Positions 45,856 to 54,950 of a DNA stretch of 64,000 bases are shown here, piece by piece (position 1 is the stretch's first letter; each line of letters begins with the position of its first letter). The stretch is from Planctomycetota bacterium (GTDB lineage: Bacteria; Planctomycetota; Planctomycetia; Pirellulales; Pirellulaceae): NCBI GenBank assembly GCA_026692845.1, contig JAPLNM010000047.1, positions 62,001 to 126,000 on the forward strand, in the 5' to 3' direction. The notes below the pieces were generated by a model. It was not told the origin of the DNA and searched no databases. It worked only from the letters and a program-made list of their open reading frames with translations. A program made the translations under genes and the position numbers.

Positions 45856-47496
45856 CTACTTCGTCGCATGTTCAAAGCTAGACTGTTTCCTGGCTTCCTC
45901 AAGCAAGCCCTCAACGAACTTCCCGTTCGACGAATTCGTACCGATTTTCTCGAGATAACTGATGGCAATATCCCACTTTTGAAAACCCATCGACAAAACC
46001 GCCGCCCCAATCTTCAAATCGAAACTCTGAGGATGTGCTTGATTGAACGACTCGCAAATCGTCTCGAGCCTTGCCCATTCTAGCGTTCTTCGACGACTCG
46101 CTTGGATCCAGTATGCCAGCAAGCCGACCAATCCATCGATATCTCTGTCGGACCACTCGGGCATCGCCTCGCCCGCTTTCGGCAGAAACTCCGCTGGGCG
46201 TTGCATAATCTGCTTTGTCCATTCCAAGGCCACAAGAAACGTCTCTGGGGTGCCAGTCGTATCTACCCGAAGAAGCTCCACCAAGGGGTCTGAGCCCTGG
46301 TCCTGCCCTAGGGAGTTCTCATCGTAGTATTGATCCAATAATCGACGGACCTCGGGATGATCCGATCCGAATCTGAGCATGGATCGAAGAAGAGCACCAA
46401 CCGGTAAATCTCGATGAGCTCCCTCGGGAAAAACGGACTTGGCTACCAGAGCGCGAAGTTCGCTCGCCACGACGGTATGCCTTAGCGATTGTTGATCCTC
46501 AGGGAGTATCTGGTCGATGCGTGTCAGAACCGATGTACTGGCTTCCTCGATGCCCGAGACCATCATCAAACATCGAAAGAATGCGTCGATCGCTTCGATC
46601 TTGGTTTCGCTCGACCAATCGACGCTCATGCGTTGCATGATCGGGGAATACTCCACAATCGCCGTTCTTGCCTCTCGGACCGCTCGCTTTGGATCCATAC
46701 TAGCAAGCCCCTCGACCAACCATGCCTTAGTGATCAATCTTCTTGGATTGCTCGTATCGATCGGAATGCTATTGCTCAGACTCGATTCCAAACATGCAAT
46801 CCCTGACCGCAGCTTGATTTCCCGCTGCGTTGCTTCCAAAACCGGTGATGCTCGATGTGCAAGCTGAATATCTACTGAACCTAGGATTTCGTCGAGCTCG
46901 ACCGCTTTCATGCCGATCGATAGTTGCTCGGCGCGATCCATCATCGATTGGATCTGAGATTCCTCGACTCGGCAACTTTGCCTTAGCCTCAGCAGATCGC
47001 TTCGCAAAATGTAAAACTTCGCCCAGATCGCATCCGGTCCTTCGAGTCGAGTCGCGCTGCGAATCGACTCGAAGGCGCGATTCTTCGATACCATAACAAA
47101 CTCTTTTAATCGCTTGCTATCCTCGCCCACATTGGGTTCGTTAGCTAGTATTCGTCCACCAACTCGATCGATCTCCGAGGCTACTTCCGCATGCATGCGG
47201 CGATAGCGAGCTTCCGTAGGCGAATGAACCATCAGTCGCTGCGCGGCAAGCTCCGCTTTCTTCATGCTTGTAAACCACTCTAACGAATCCATCGCCAAGT
47301 TGGCATTTGGGTCTGCTTTCAACTCGAAAGCTCGCGCCTGAATTACCATTGTTTCATACCGGCTTAAAATCCTCGGCTCGACAAAAAAATGACTCATGCC
47401 CATCGCAACTAGGGTGACGCCCCCCAGTACCAATGAAGGAACTCCCCATCGCCAATAGGTTTCCGGTGTCTCTGGAAGCTCGTTACTTTGAACCAT
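45856..47496 (-). CDS. Membrane-anchored helical-repeat protein, partner of exosortase
   Basis: The 546-residue protein has one membrane helix near the N-terminus (about residues 19-38, VPSLVLGGVTLVAMGMSHFF). A long helical region of TPR- or HEAT-like units follows, for instance LEWFTSMKKAELAAQRLMVHSP and LKIGAAVLSMGFQKWDIAISYLEKI. Its start overlaps the exosortase gene by 14 bases. The layout matches the other exosortase partner at 34.7 kb, although sequence identity looks low. A recruiting or scaffold function is inferred from the pairing. Confidence 0.65.
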   Translation of the reverse strand: MVQSNELPETPETYWRWGVPSLVLGGVTLVAMGMSHFFVEPRILSRYETMVIQARAFELKADPNANLAMDSLEWFTSMKKAELAAQRLMVHSPTEARYRRMHAEVASEIDRVGGRILANEPNVGEDSKRLKEFVMVSKNRAFESIRSATRLEGPDAIWAKFYILRSDLLRLRQSCRVEESQIQSMMDRAEQLSIGMKAVELDEILGSVDIQLAHRASPVLEATQREIKLRSGIACLESSLSNSIPIDTSNPRRLITKAWLVEGLASMDPKRAVREARTAIVEYSPIMQRMSVDWSSETKIEAIDAFFRCLMMVSGIEEASTSVLTRIDQILPEDQQSLRHTVVASELRALVAKSVFPEGAHRDLPVGALLRSMLRFGSDHPEVRRLLDQYYDENSLGQDQGSDPLVELLRVDTTGTPETFLVALEWTKQIMQRPAEFLPKAGEAMPEWSDRDIDGLVGLLAYWIQASRRRTLEWARLETICESFNQAHPQSFDLKIGAAVLSMGFQKWDIAISYLEKIGTNSSNGKFVEGLLEEARKQSSFEHATK

Positions 47497-49108
47497 TGGC
47501 TCGCTGACTCCTGACGATCCCTAGAGCACTGGCCGATTGGGAGACGATCTGCTGGCGATTCTCCATAAAAATCCGGCGTAAATCCCCCATTTGCACATCC
47601 GTTGGCAATGCGCTGGTGTACGCGATCTGCTGGAACTGAAAAGTCATGGGTTCATGCGATCGATCGCCAGGCCGCTCACGGTTTAAAATATTGTTCGTCC
47701 ACCGCCCGGCTTGCCTGCGAAACTCGACGGATCCCTCATACTTATAGGGATGTCCTTGCTGGTCGAAAAGCGAAAAATGCAGGATCGCAAGATCTCCAAG
47801 ATCGTTTTTCAAAACAGTTTCAAAGAAGGAGGTTCCGTCTGTTTCGATCAATTCGGACCTCTCCCTTTGCCATCCGGAATTGATGTAACATTCCCAGAGT
47901 GGATGCCAACCCCGAAATGGGAAATCCAGGCATACGGTCAATCGCCCAACATCGCTCGAAAGCTCCCAAATACGCGAATGCTGACCCAACATGTCGTTGC
48001 GATCACGGTATGCGGTATGAAAGCCGACCAACTGCGAACCGCTCGGCGCGACCAAGTCCGATGCTCCTGGAAATGCACCCGACTCGTCTTGCGTGATGCT
48101 CGGCAAATCAGAATTCGCATGGAATTCCATCACCGCCCGGACGCTCACCGGAAGAAAAACGAACAAGCTCAATGGCAAGACAGCCCAACGAAAGCTGATT
48201 CGACCAAAGGAGATCGGGTTGCCGGCATTGCTTGCTTTGGACGCATTGAATTCTGTCGAAATTTGCCTTCTGGAAACCCACCTCAAATGTAGGAAATTGA
48301 GCAATTGAACCGAACTCCAATGGACCCATGCGGTAAATGCGAAAACGCCCAACCCCAAAAAAATATGAGTCGTCCCATGCGACAAATCCACGCCGAACCA
48401 CTCTAAACCTAGGACAATTAAATAGATACGCAGCAGATTTCCCAATATCGCCCAGATCGGGACCGTAACGATCGTAACCAGGCTAACCCACCAAGTAGCC
48501 TGCCCAATAAGAAGCAAAACTCCGGCGACGGCCATCAGCGCATACTGACTGTCGACCCCACTACAGGCTTCCTCAACAAACAAAGGCTTGCTAGGAACCT
48601 CGATGATATTGCCACGCCGCACGTGTACAATATTCGTTAAATCCATCAGGCGGCTGCAAGCAAAGGAGGATAGTGATTGCAATCCATTGATAAGTCGCTT
48701 GTCCCATCCCAAGGGCGCAGGCAAGGTAACCACGAGCAATCCACAAATACCCACAATTCGCAGGATACTCAGACCGGGTCTTGCGACTAGAGCCCATGCA
48801 CCCACGATCGTGATCGCTACGAAATGTGCAAGCCAGGGGCTTCCATAATACAATGCCAGTAACGCCAACAGCATCGAAAAAACCCATGCTCCGAGCGCCC
48901 ACGTACGAAGATTTTCGTTTCCTTTTAAATCTTTACTTTCACGAAAAAAGTATACCGATGCAGCCACAGCCAACGGAAAAAACTGCAAATGCGGCTTTTG
49001 CATCAGGATGCAGCATTGCATGTAAAGAAGCGGCGACAAAGCCACCAATGGCAATACCAAGCCGATCCAAGTCCATCGATTCAGGCGTCTTGGGCTATCG
49101 ATCGACAC
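47483..49108 (-). CDS. Exosortase with fused C-terminal EpsI-like domain
   Basis: The 541-residue protein has about ten membrane helices and a full exosortase active site: Cys182 in VEEACSGVDSQYAL, Arg227 in ILGNLLRIYL and His248 in SHGTTHIFLGLGVF. Exosortases cut and transfer PEP-CTERM proteins at the membrane. A soluble domain follows from about residue 330; LDFPFRGWHPLWECYINSGW resembles the EpsI/DUF3485 accessory domain. It may belong to the planctomycete exosortase group (XrtU), which I name from memory. The GTG start is set by AAGGAGG at 49114-49120. It overlaps both neighbours. Confidence 0.85.
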   Translation of the reverse strand: MSIDSPRRLNRWTWIGLVLPLVALSPLLYMQCCILMQKPHLQFFPLAVAASVYFFRESKDLKGNENLRTWALGAWVFSMLLALLALYYGSPWLAHFVAITIVGAWALVARPGLSILRIVGICGLLVVTLPAPLGWDKRLINGLQSLSSFACSRLMDLTNIVHVRRGNIIEVPSKPLFVEEACSGVDSQYALMAVAGVLLLIGQATWWVSLVTIVTVPIWAILGNLLRIYLIVLGLEWFGVDLSHGTTHIFLGLGVFAFTAWVHWSSVQLLNFLHLRWVSRRQISTEFNASKASNAGNPISFGRISFRWAVLPLSLFVFLPVSVRAVMEFHANSDLPSITQDESGAFPGASDLVAPSGSQLVGFHTAYRDRNDMLGQHSRIWELSSDVGRLTVCLDFPFRGWHPLWECYINSGWQRERSELIETDGTSFFETVLKNDLGDLAILHFSLFDQQGHPYKYEGSVEFRRQAGRWTNNILNRERPGDRSHEPMTFQFQQIAYTSALPTDVQMGDLRRIFMENRQQIVSQSASALGIVRSQRANGSK

Positions 49109-49940
49109 CCAAACCTCCTTCGTGTTCCTGCTGGCGTAACTCTCGGATCTTCAACGCGATGAGATACTCATAGATGGAAAGCAATCGGCAATAGTGATAT
49201 CCTGGAAGTCCATCGAGAAATCCTGCTTTGACAATGTACATATAGACAAAGCGTAGAAATCCTCTGCAGGGCATTCGAAAGGATAGTTCCTTCAAGGCCA
49301 AGCGACGCGAGGATGGATCGCGAAACTGGAAAAGGTCTGTCCAAGGCACCTTGCGGTGCTTCAAACTTCGAAGCGATTCAATCGCCTCATTCGTCGAGTA
49401 TTTGTTGTGCTTGTCAACCCAGGCGGCTAGTCCTTTGCGGAAGCTATAATGATGGAAGTGTCCATTGAGCTCTCCAATCTCCCCTCGTACCACAGGAGTG
49501 CAATTGACCATTCGCTCCCATTGCACGTTCTGCGGACGATAGAATCTTAACACCCACACGGGATAAATACCACAGTGTTTGATCCAACGGTCCATAAAGT
49601 AGTTTTTGTATCGCAATCGATAAGCTACATACTTGTTCGTTTTGTCCGACGCGATCGATTTCATTTCTTCGGTCAGATCCCAGGGGAGTACTTCGTCAGC
49701 ATCTGAACAATAGACCCAAGGATACTTGTACTCGATCTGTGTACCCGCCCAATTCAGTTGGGCTGATTCGTTGTCAAATTGGCGTTGGATCACACGGCAA
49801 CCGGCCTCCTGCGCGATCTGGACTGTTCGATCCGTACTTCCCGAATCCAGAACTACAATGTCATCGCACCAAGAAAGAGACGCAAGGCAATGCGGCAGAT
49901 TCACCTGTTCGTTTAGGGTTCGAATCAAAACCGAAATCAT
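49095..49940 (-). CDS. Family 2 glycosyltransferase (WaaE-like)
   Basis: This 281-residue enzyme starts SVLIRTLNEQVNLPHCLAS, then DIVVLDSGSTDRTVQIAQEAG and the DxD YCSDADEVL. A C-terminal part with AAWVDKHNKYSTNEA and FRMPCRGFLRFVYMYIV fits the LPS core transferase WaaE/KdtX-like group. The ATG overlaps the acetyltransferase stop (ATGA). The donor is unknown. Confidence 0.88.
   Translation of the reverse strand: MISVLIRTLNEQVNLPHCLASLSWCDDIVVLDSGSTDRTVQIAQEAGCRVIQRQFDNESAQLNWAGTQIEYKYPWVYCSDADEVLPWDLTEEMKSIASDKTNKYVAYRLRYKNYFMDRWIKHCGIYPVWVLRFYRPQNVQWERMVNCTPVVRGEIGELNGHFHHYSFRKGLAAWVDKHNKYSTNEAIESLRSLKHRKVPWTDLFQFRDPSSRRLALKELSFRMPCRGFLRFVYMYIVKAGFLDGLPGYHYCRLLSIYEYLIALKIRELRQQEHEGGLGVDR
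49114..49120 (-). promoter_or_regulatory. Strong ribosome site for the exosortase GTG start
   Basis: On the minus strand AAGGAGG stands five bases before the GTG at 49106-49108 and lies inside the GT2 coding end. It fixes the start of the exosortase and shows that the GTG is used. Confidence 0.8.
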
Positions 49941-50524
49941 GAGTCGCTACGCTTGACGCGTCTTTGCTTTTTTACCGTCGCTGGGTTGCCAGCGACAACC
50001 GTCCAAGGAGCCACATCTTTGCTCACCACGGCACAGGCGGCCACTACGGATCCTTCTCCAAGGCGTACACCGGGACCGATAAATGCTCTTGCGCAAACCC
50101 AAGTTCCGTTTTCGATTACGATCGGGGCGTGGGTCAGAGCCATCTGTGGGTCCGTTATATCGTGACTCCCAGTGCACAAAAACGCTTGCATACTTACTGT
50201 GCAATGCGAGCCGATCTCGATACGATCGACCGAATAGACCTCCACCCCAGGTCCTACGGCCGTGTGCTGACCTATTTGTACCCTGGCTGGATCCCATATC
50301 ACCGTAGTGGGATAAACATAACTGCTCGACTCAAGCTTGGCACCAAACAGTCGCAATAAAAATCGACGCCATGCAAAGGCCCGCTGAGGACTCCATCGAA
50401 ACAGACTCGATTGGACCACAGCCCATAGGAATCGCCGAAGCTTCGAACCCAATGAGGCCGCGTTGATGTACTTCGATACGTCTAACCCGCCGGCCGAATG
50501 AGGATCACGGAAAATAGAGTTCAT
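49937..50524 (-). CDS. WcaF-like hexapeptide acetyltransferase
   Basis: The 195-residue protein has an N-terminal RFLWAVVQSSLFRWSPQRAF helix and then left-handed beta-helix hexapeptide repeats (VQIGQHTAVGPGVEVYSVDRI, IGPGVRLGEGSVVAACAVV). The active His is probably in CTGSHDI. WcaF-type enzymes acetylate sugars of the repeat unit using acetyl-CoA. It overlaps the upstream GT4 by 20 bases and the downstream GT2 by 4. Confidence 0.85.
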   Translation of the reverse strand: MNSIFRDPHSAGGLDVSKYINAASLGSKLRRFLWAVVQSSLFRWSPQRAFAWRRFLLRLFGAKLESSSYVYPTTVIWDPARVQIGQHTAVGPGVEVYSVDRIEIGSHCTVSMQAFLCTGSHDITDPQMALTHAPIVIENGTWVCARAFIGPGVRLGEGSVVAACAVVSKDVAPWTVVAGNPATVKKQRRVKRSDS

Positions 50525-51611
50525 AAGCCTCTTTCAACCGCTGAGAAATCGTCGGCCAGGCGAACTCGTCACGAACCCAAGCACGCCCTCGCAAACCCAT
50601 CTCACCGAGTTCTTTTGAGCTAGTCGATGTGGCTTGACCAAGGGCATGAGCGATCGGCTCGACAGTGGGTGCTACCCACCATCCGCAACGATGGTCGACA
50701 AGCCCCTGCCAAGGCGCTCCTGTCGTGGTAATGACCGGCAATCGATACGCGAGCGCTTCGGCGACTGCAATCCCGAAATTCTCGCTAAATGTGGGTAGAA
50801 TGAACAAATCGGCGTTCGAAAGAACCTTCTCTTTCTCGGTTCTATAGACTGCATCTTGAAACTCCCAACTTGTACGCAAACCCAGCCGTTCCACTTGGGA
50901 TTCGACCCATTGCCTATGACCATCTGCATCCGGTCCGACGACTTTCATCCGCCACCCCTGCGGGCGAACCTTTGCCCAGGCCTCCGCCAGCATCCCGAGC
51001 CCCTTTTTCGGGTGAATCCGACTCAGAAAAAGCGCCGTTCTGACCGGGTTTGAATCCCCGGGATTGGATTCTCTTGTGTCAAGAGGGAGATTTTCTGGAA
51101 AAGCAATACCATTAGGAAGCACCACGGTCTTATTGGTTAATCCCAGTCGAGCAAACTGCTCAGCTTCGCTCGGTGCAGTTGCAAGCAGGAACTCCGAGCG
51201 TTTCAGATCGTTTCGCTGATACAACCACCAGGCCAATTTCTTTTTCCATTTCCGGTGACTCAACGCCCAAGGCTCCAGCATTCCGTGAGGACTAAATAGG
51301 TAAGGGATCCTTGATTGCCGAGCAGCTTTCGAAGCGTTATGCAAGTACCACTCCCAAACCCCGTGGATATGCATCCCTCCTATCATTTCTCTTGGTTCGT
51401 TTGCGAGCAACGCCTGGATCGTTGGATAATGCACCGAATTTACCGGAGCAAATCGAGAAAGATCTTGCTCATGATCAGGGCAGACCAGGATACCATCCTG
51501 TCCGGAGTGCCTAAGAGCCTCTATAAGTTGCGTTGCTGTCAAAGAAGGCCCGCCTCGGTCGAGCCGAGTTGAGGTGATGACATGAATGACCGACTTACCT
51601 TTTAGCATCAT
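50505..51611 (-). CDS. Family 4 glycosyltransferase
   Basis: This 368-residue GT-B enzyme has HVITSTRLDRGGPSLTATQL at the N-terminus, YLFSPHGMLEPWALSH in the middle and the C-terminal TALFLSRIHPKKGLGMLAEA with FSENFGIAVAEALAYRLPVITT, the retaining GT4 donor motif (E-x7-E). The ATG at 51611 overlaps the upstream stop (ATGA). The acceptor and donor are unknown. Confidence 0.9.
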   Translation of the reverse strand: MMLKGKSVIHVITSTRLDRGGPSLTATQLIEALRHSGQDGILVCPDHEQDLSRFAPVNSVHYPTIQALLANEPREMIGGMHIHGVWEWYLHNASKAARQSRIPYLFSPHGMLEPWALSHRKWKKKLAWWLYQRNDLKRSEFLLATAPSEAEQFARLGLTNKTVVLPNGIAFPENLPLDTRESNPGDSNPVRTALFLSRIHPKKGLGMLAEAWAKVRPQGWRMKVVGPDADGHRQWVESQVERLGLRTSWEFQDAVYRTEKEKVLSNADLFILPTFSENFGIAVAEALAYRLPVITTTGAPWQGLVDHRCGWWVAPTVEPIAHALGQATSTSSKELGEMGLRGRAWVRDEFAWPTISQRLKEAYELYFP

Positions 51612-52666
51612 AGAGCCTGCAAACGATCCGAGAGTGCTGCAGCCCGTAGCCCCCAATGGTGTTGTGAAAGATCGTAAGCCACGTCAGGTTGCCTATCTCG
51701 AATCATCGCTTTGTAGATCGCATCGGCAAGCGCCTCGGCCGTTGGTTCAACATAGACAGCTTGATCACCTAAAATCGAACGAACCTCCCCGACATCGGAT
51801 GTAATAACCGGCCTTTGTGCTTGCGCAAATTGAAAGCATTTGAATGGACAACGTGCCAAATTCAGTTCCTTACGACGGATAGGAAAAACCAAGCAATGGG
51901 CCTCGCGCAATTGCAAAAGCATGGGGTTCCAATCGAGGTAGCCGGGAAATTCGAATTTCTCCAAACCGAGCTCAACGACTCGTGCTTGACAACGCTCCAG
52001 TTCGGCTCCCGTGCCGATCCAGCGAATAGGGACCTCTTTATCACGGCGCCGGAGAACCCCTGCAGCCTCAACCAATAGATCGTGGTCCCAATTCGGATGG
52101 AGGCTCCCCATGCCAATGGCTACAGGTGCGATACTCTCAAGATTAGGATTCGGAAACTCCTTCGGAAGGCATGCATAAGGCAAGTACAGCGAGTCCCTGC
52201 CGAAGCGATCCATGATGTATCTCGAGAGCCATGAACTCGCGGTGATGACAGTCGCTGCACGCCGTACTAGCCACCGATCCCGGATCTCTTTGTACCATCT
52301 GCGAATCGGATTTCGTTCGACAAAAGTCGTCCAGTCCTCCCAATCAAACACGAATCGTTGACGCCGATGGATCGCCGAGAGCATAAGCGCTTTCTCTTTG
52401 GGATTGAGCATGTGCACGAACTCGGGTCGCTCGCGTCGAAGGATTCCCCCTAGGCTCGCTTGGATCCTCTTGGCGGACGGATCGTAGTAGAACGCATTCG
52501 TCTCCTCAGGAAGGCCAAAAGACCGATTCGAAGGAGTATCTGGAATTGCCACTTGTGCATCCCATCCGAATTTCCGCAGATGAATCGCTAGATGCAATGC
52601 ACGTATGCAACCCGTTGTACTTAGGTCACCGAAGCTGATGAAAAGTATTTTCCTATTAGCGATCAT
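51608..52666 (-). CDS. Family 4-like glycosyltransferase
   Basis: A 352-residue GT-B fold protein. The N-terminus ILFISFGDLSTTGCIRALHLA is a typical acceptor-side start; the donor domain has PVAIGMGSLHPNWDHDLLVEA, IRWIGTGAELERC and FKCFQFAQAQRPVITSDVGE in place of the usual glutamate pair. It is less canonical than its neighbour and could use a different donor. It is coupled by ATGA at both ends. Confidence 0.8.
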   Translation of the reverse strand: MIANRKILFISFGDLSTTGCIRALHLAIHLRKFGWDAQVAIPDTPSNRSFGLPEETNAFYYDPSAKRIQASLGGILRRERPEFVHMLNPKEKALMLSAIHRRQRFVFDWEDWTTFVERNPIRRWYKEIRDRWLVRRAATVITASSWLSRYIMDRFGRDSLYLPYACLPKEFPNPNLESIAPVAIGMGSLHPNWDHDLLVEAAGVLRRRDKEVPIRWIGTGAELERCQARVVELGLEKFEFPGYLDWNPMLLQLREAHCLVFPIRRKELNLARCPFKCFQFAQAQRPVITSDVGEVRSILGDQAVYVEPTAEALADAIYKAMIRDRQPDVAYDLSQHHWGLRAAALSDRLQAL

Positions 52667-54003
52667 CGCTTTGGTGCAGCGTTAGGACGCATGAAAAACG
52701 CGTTCGCAAAAATCAAAAATGCCATGCTCATAGGCCAGGAAAACCGGGCAAAGGCATTGGGTGAAAACAGAACATGCCAACAAAAATAGGGAACGTAAAC
52801 TACAGCGATCGCTATGATTCCCATTGAGCCATTGATCAGCAATTGGTTTGAAAGATAAAAGGTTCTATAAATCACATAAACCCAAAAAATGAAACCGGCC
52901 AAACCTCCGAACACCCAAGCACCAAGCAATACCGAATGAACCGGTAAGATATCCTGAATCAATTTTTTGGGAGCTGCTGCACCGTAAATCTCGCGCATCT
53001 TAAGGAGATAAAGTCGCCGTAAGTGTCCTGGATTCGCCCAGGAACCATGTCCTAGAATCGGTTTCTCGTAAATCGCATCCAAGGCGATTACCGATTCGTT
53101 GCGAGCCAGCAACAACACCTCCATGGGATTGTAAGGGTTCTTGGCCAAGTCGATCTGCATCTTAGCCGCCTTCCCTAAAGCTCCGCTTTGTGCGTAGACC
53201 ACATACAATAAAAAAAGGGGGACAAGCAATACCGCACAGATCATCAAACCAGAGCGCATCGAGTAGCGCAGATCACCTCGCGAATGCGTTACCTGGAACC
53301 ACAAATAGACGAAAAACAACGTGCTGATCAATACCACTAGCCCATCGGATCTTCCCCCATACATATTCGCTACGATTCCATAAACAATCCCGAGAGGGAA
53401 AACCAACCAAGGATGGGATCGATAAAACAAAAAGGCGAAAATTGCAAAGGCAGGGTGCGCCCAACCCGAGACGTAAAAATCCCAAATATTCTCAGCATAT
53501 CCAGCATTATTTCCCTCGAATCGATAAAGCAAACCTGCACTCAAAACACCACCGGCAATCGCTCCCAGCAACGTCCCGAGGTGATTGCGAGGGTTGCGGC
53601 AATACAATCCGCAAAAGAATAAGAATGTCGTCATCGTCAGGAAGATGCTACCCAAGCCTCGCAGGGAGTTCTTCATCGTGGTGGCGTTGTACAAGTCGCT
53701 TAAGACTTGCGAAGTTAACCAAAGCAATCCTAATCCAACGATCGCCATGACTTCGCGGTTCCGAAGCGCTTTGAGAATCTGCTTCATGTAAAAAGGGTAC
53801 AACGCCAGGACAAGCAACTCACCGAGTCTAAATGTACCGATCAAATTAACCGGGATCACCATGCATGCAGCAATCATGAACGGAATCAGATTGCGCCGAT
53901 CCAATAGCAGTCGCCAGCCGCTCGATGCGTTTACGCCTTGAGCTTGGACTCGCCTATTTGCGAGGCCTTGTGTTCTTGGCTCCGATGCTATACTTGGCTG
54001 CAT
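52663..54003 (-). CDS. O-antigen polymerase/ligase-like membrane protein (Wzy-like)
   Basis: A 446-residue polytopic protein with about ten helices and a large extracytoplasmic loop containing EKPILGHGSWANPGHLRR, which resembles the O-antigen ligase/polymerase family loop (G-x-G-x-x). Polymerases join repeat units at the outer face of the inner membrane. It starts at ATG 54003 with a one-base overlap with the GT2 stop (TGATG). The neighbours Wzx and Wzc support a polymerase over a ligase, but sequence alone cannot decide. Confidence 0.75.
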   Translation of the reverse strand: MQPSIASEPRTQGLANRRVQAQGVNASSGWRLLLDRRNLIPFMIAACMVIPVNLIGTFRLGELLVLALYPFYMKQILKALRNREVMAIVGLGLLWLTSQVLSDLYNATTMKNSLRGLGSIFLTMTTFLFFCGLYCRNPRNHLGTLLGAIAGGVLSAGLLYRFEGNNAGYAENIWDFYVSGWAHPAFAIFAFLFYRSHPWLVFPLGIVYGIVANMYGGRSDGLVVLISTLFFVYLWFQVTHSRGDLRYSMRSGLMICAVLLVPLFLLYVVYAQSGALGKAAKMQIDLAKNPYNPMEVLLLARNESVIALDAIYEKPILGHGSWANPGHLRRLYLLKMREIYGAAAPKKLIQDILPVHSVLLGAWVFGGLAGFIFWVYVIYRTFYLSNQLLINGSMGIIAIAVVYVPYFCWHVLFSPNAFARFSWPMSMAFLIFANAFFMRPNAAPKR

Positions 54004-54950
54004 CAACGACTCCTTATCGATTCGTTTGCCCGTGGCAAATGCCGAGTCCAGTTCTTACCGAGTATCCTCTGGATCGTATATTCGATAGCCAAACTCAACC
54101 TAAATCTTCCGCCACAATCTTGGACTATTTGATCATACACAGATCTTGATGAATGATTTTTGAAACTCTTTACCCACAGCATCGATCGATACCGATCATA
54201 AAATTCAGGACGGTAATTTTTTACGAAGTACCATCGAACCCATTCCCGCGGCAGATTCAAATCCTTTGCCTGGATCGTGATGGAACCTTCGTGGGCTTGC
54301 ATGACCACCAATCGTCTATCAACGCACCGAACCATGGGATAGCGAAGCGCGATTAGAAGAAAAAGCAGTTGGTCTGGACCAGCCCCGTGGCTTGCATAAT
54401 CGATCTCAAAGGGATTGGGAATCTGATCCACCAAAGCCTCAAGCATATCGCTTCGCCGAAACAATGCATTGAGCGGAGAAATCAATTGGATCTCTTTTGG
54501 ATTTAAGAAAATTGCCGCTTCGAGCAACTCCTCACGGGAAAACATGGTTTGAGACTGAAAGCTCGACGCCCCATAATACCCCCCTTGGCCTTGCATCGTA
54601 TGACCGGTCATCACATACGCCGTTTCCTCATCGAACAATCTAAGGGTCTCAGTGAGAAAATCTGGTTCAAGTCGGTCGTCCGAAAAAAGAAGATGGCAAT
54701 ATTCACCTTTGGCCGCCTCGATGCCTAATCGCCAATTCCTAACCGGACCTACATTCCGGTCATTGCGAATGCACCGAATCCGTGAATGTTGCTTGGCGTA
54801 TTCCTGCACGACAGCCCAAGTCGCATCGGTACTGCAATTGTCGATCACCACAATCTCATGGCCTTCGACCGACTGCTCCAATGCAGACTCAATCGCAGGT
54901 TTCACCAAATCCTGCCGGTTGAAAACCGGAATAATGGTGCTGACTCTCAT
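54003..54950 (-). CDS. Family 2 glycosyltransferase
   Basis: The 315-residue GT-A enzyme starts at ATG 54950, which overlaps the flippase stop (ATGA); a longer frame to 55214 covers the flippase. STIIPVFNRQDLVKPAIES, EIVVIDNCSTDATWAVV and LLFSDDRLEPDF (metal motif) are typical. The C-terminal helix region could bind membrane. It is one of three GT2 genes in this locus. Confidence 0.88.
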   Translation of the reverse strand: MRVSTIIPVFNRQDLVKPAIESALEQSVEGHEIVVIDNCSTDATWAVVQEYAKQHSRIRCIRNDRNVGPVRNWRLGIEAAKGEYCHLLFSDDRLEPDFLTETLRLFDEETAYVMTGHTMQGQGGYYGASSFQSQTMFSREELLEAAIFLNPKEIQLISPLNALFRRSDMLEALVDQIPNPFEIDYASHGAGPDQLLFLLIALRYPMVRCVDRRLVVMQAHEGSITIQAKDLNLPREWVRWYFVKNYRPEFYDRYRSMLWVKSFKNHSSRSVYDQIVQDCGGRFRLSLAIEYTIQRILGKNWTRHLPRANESIRSR

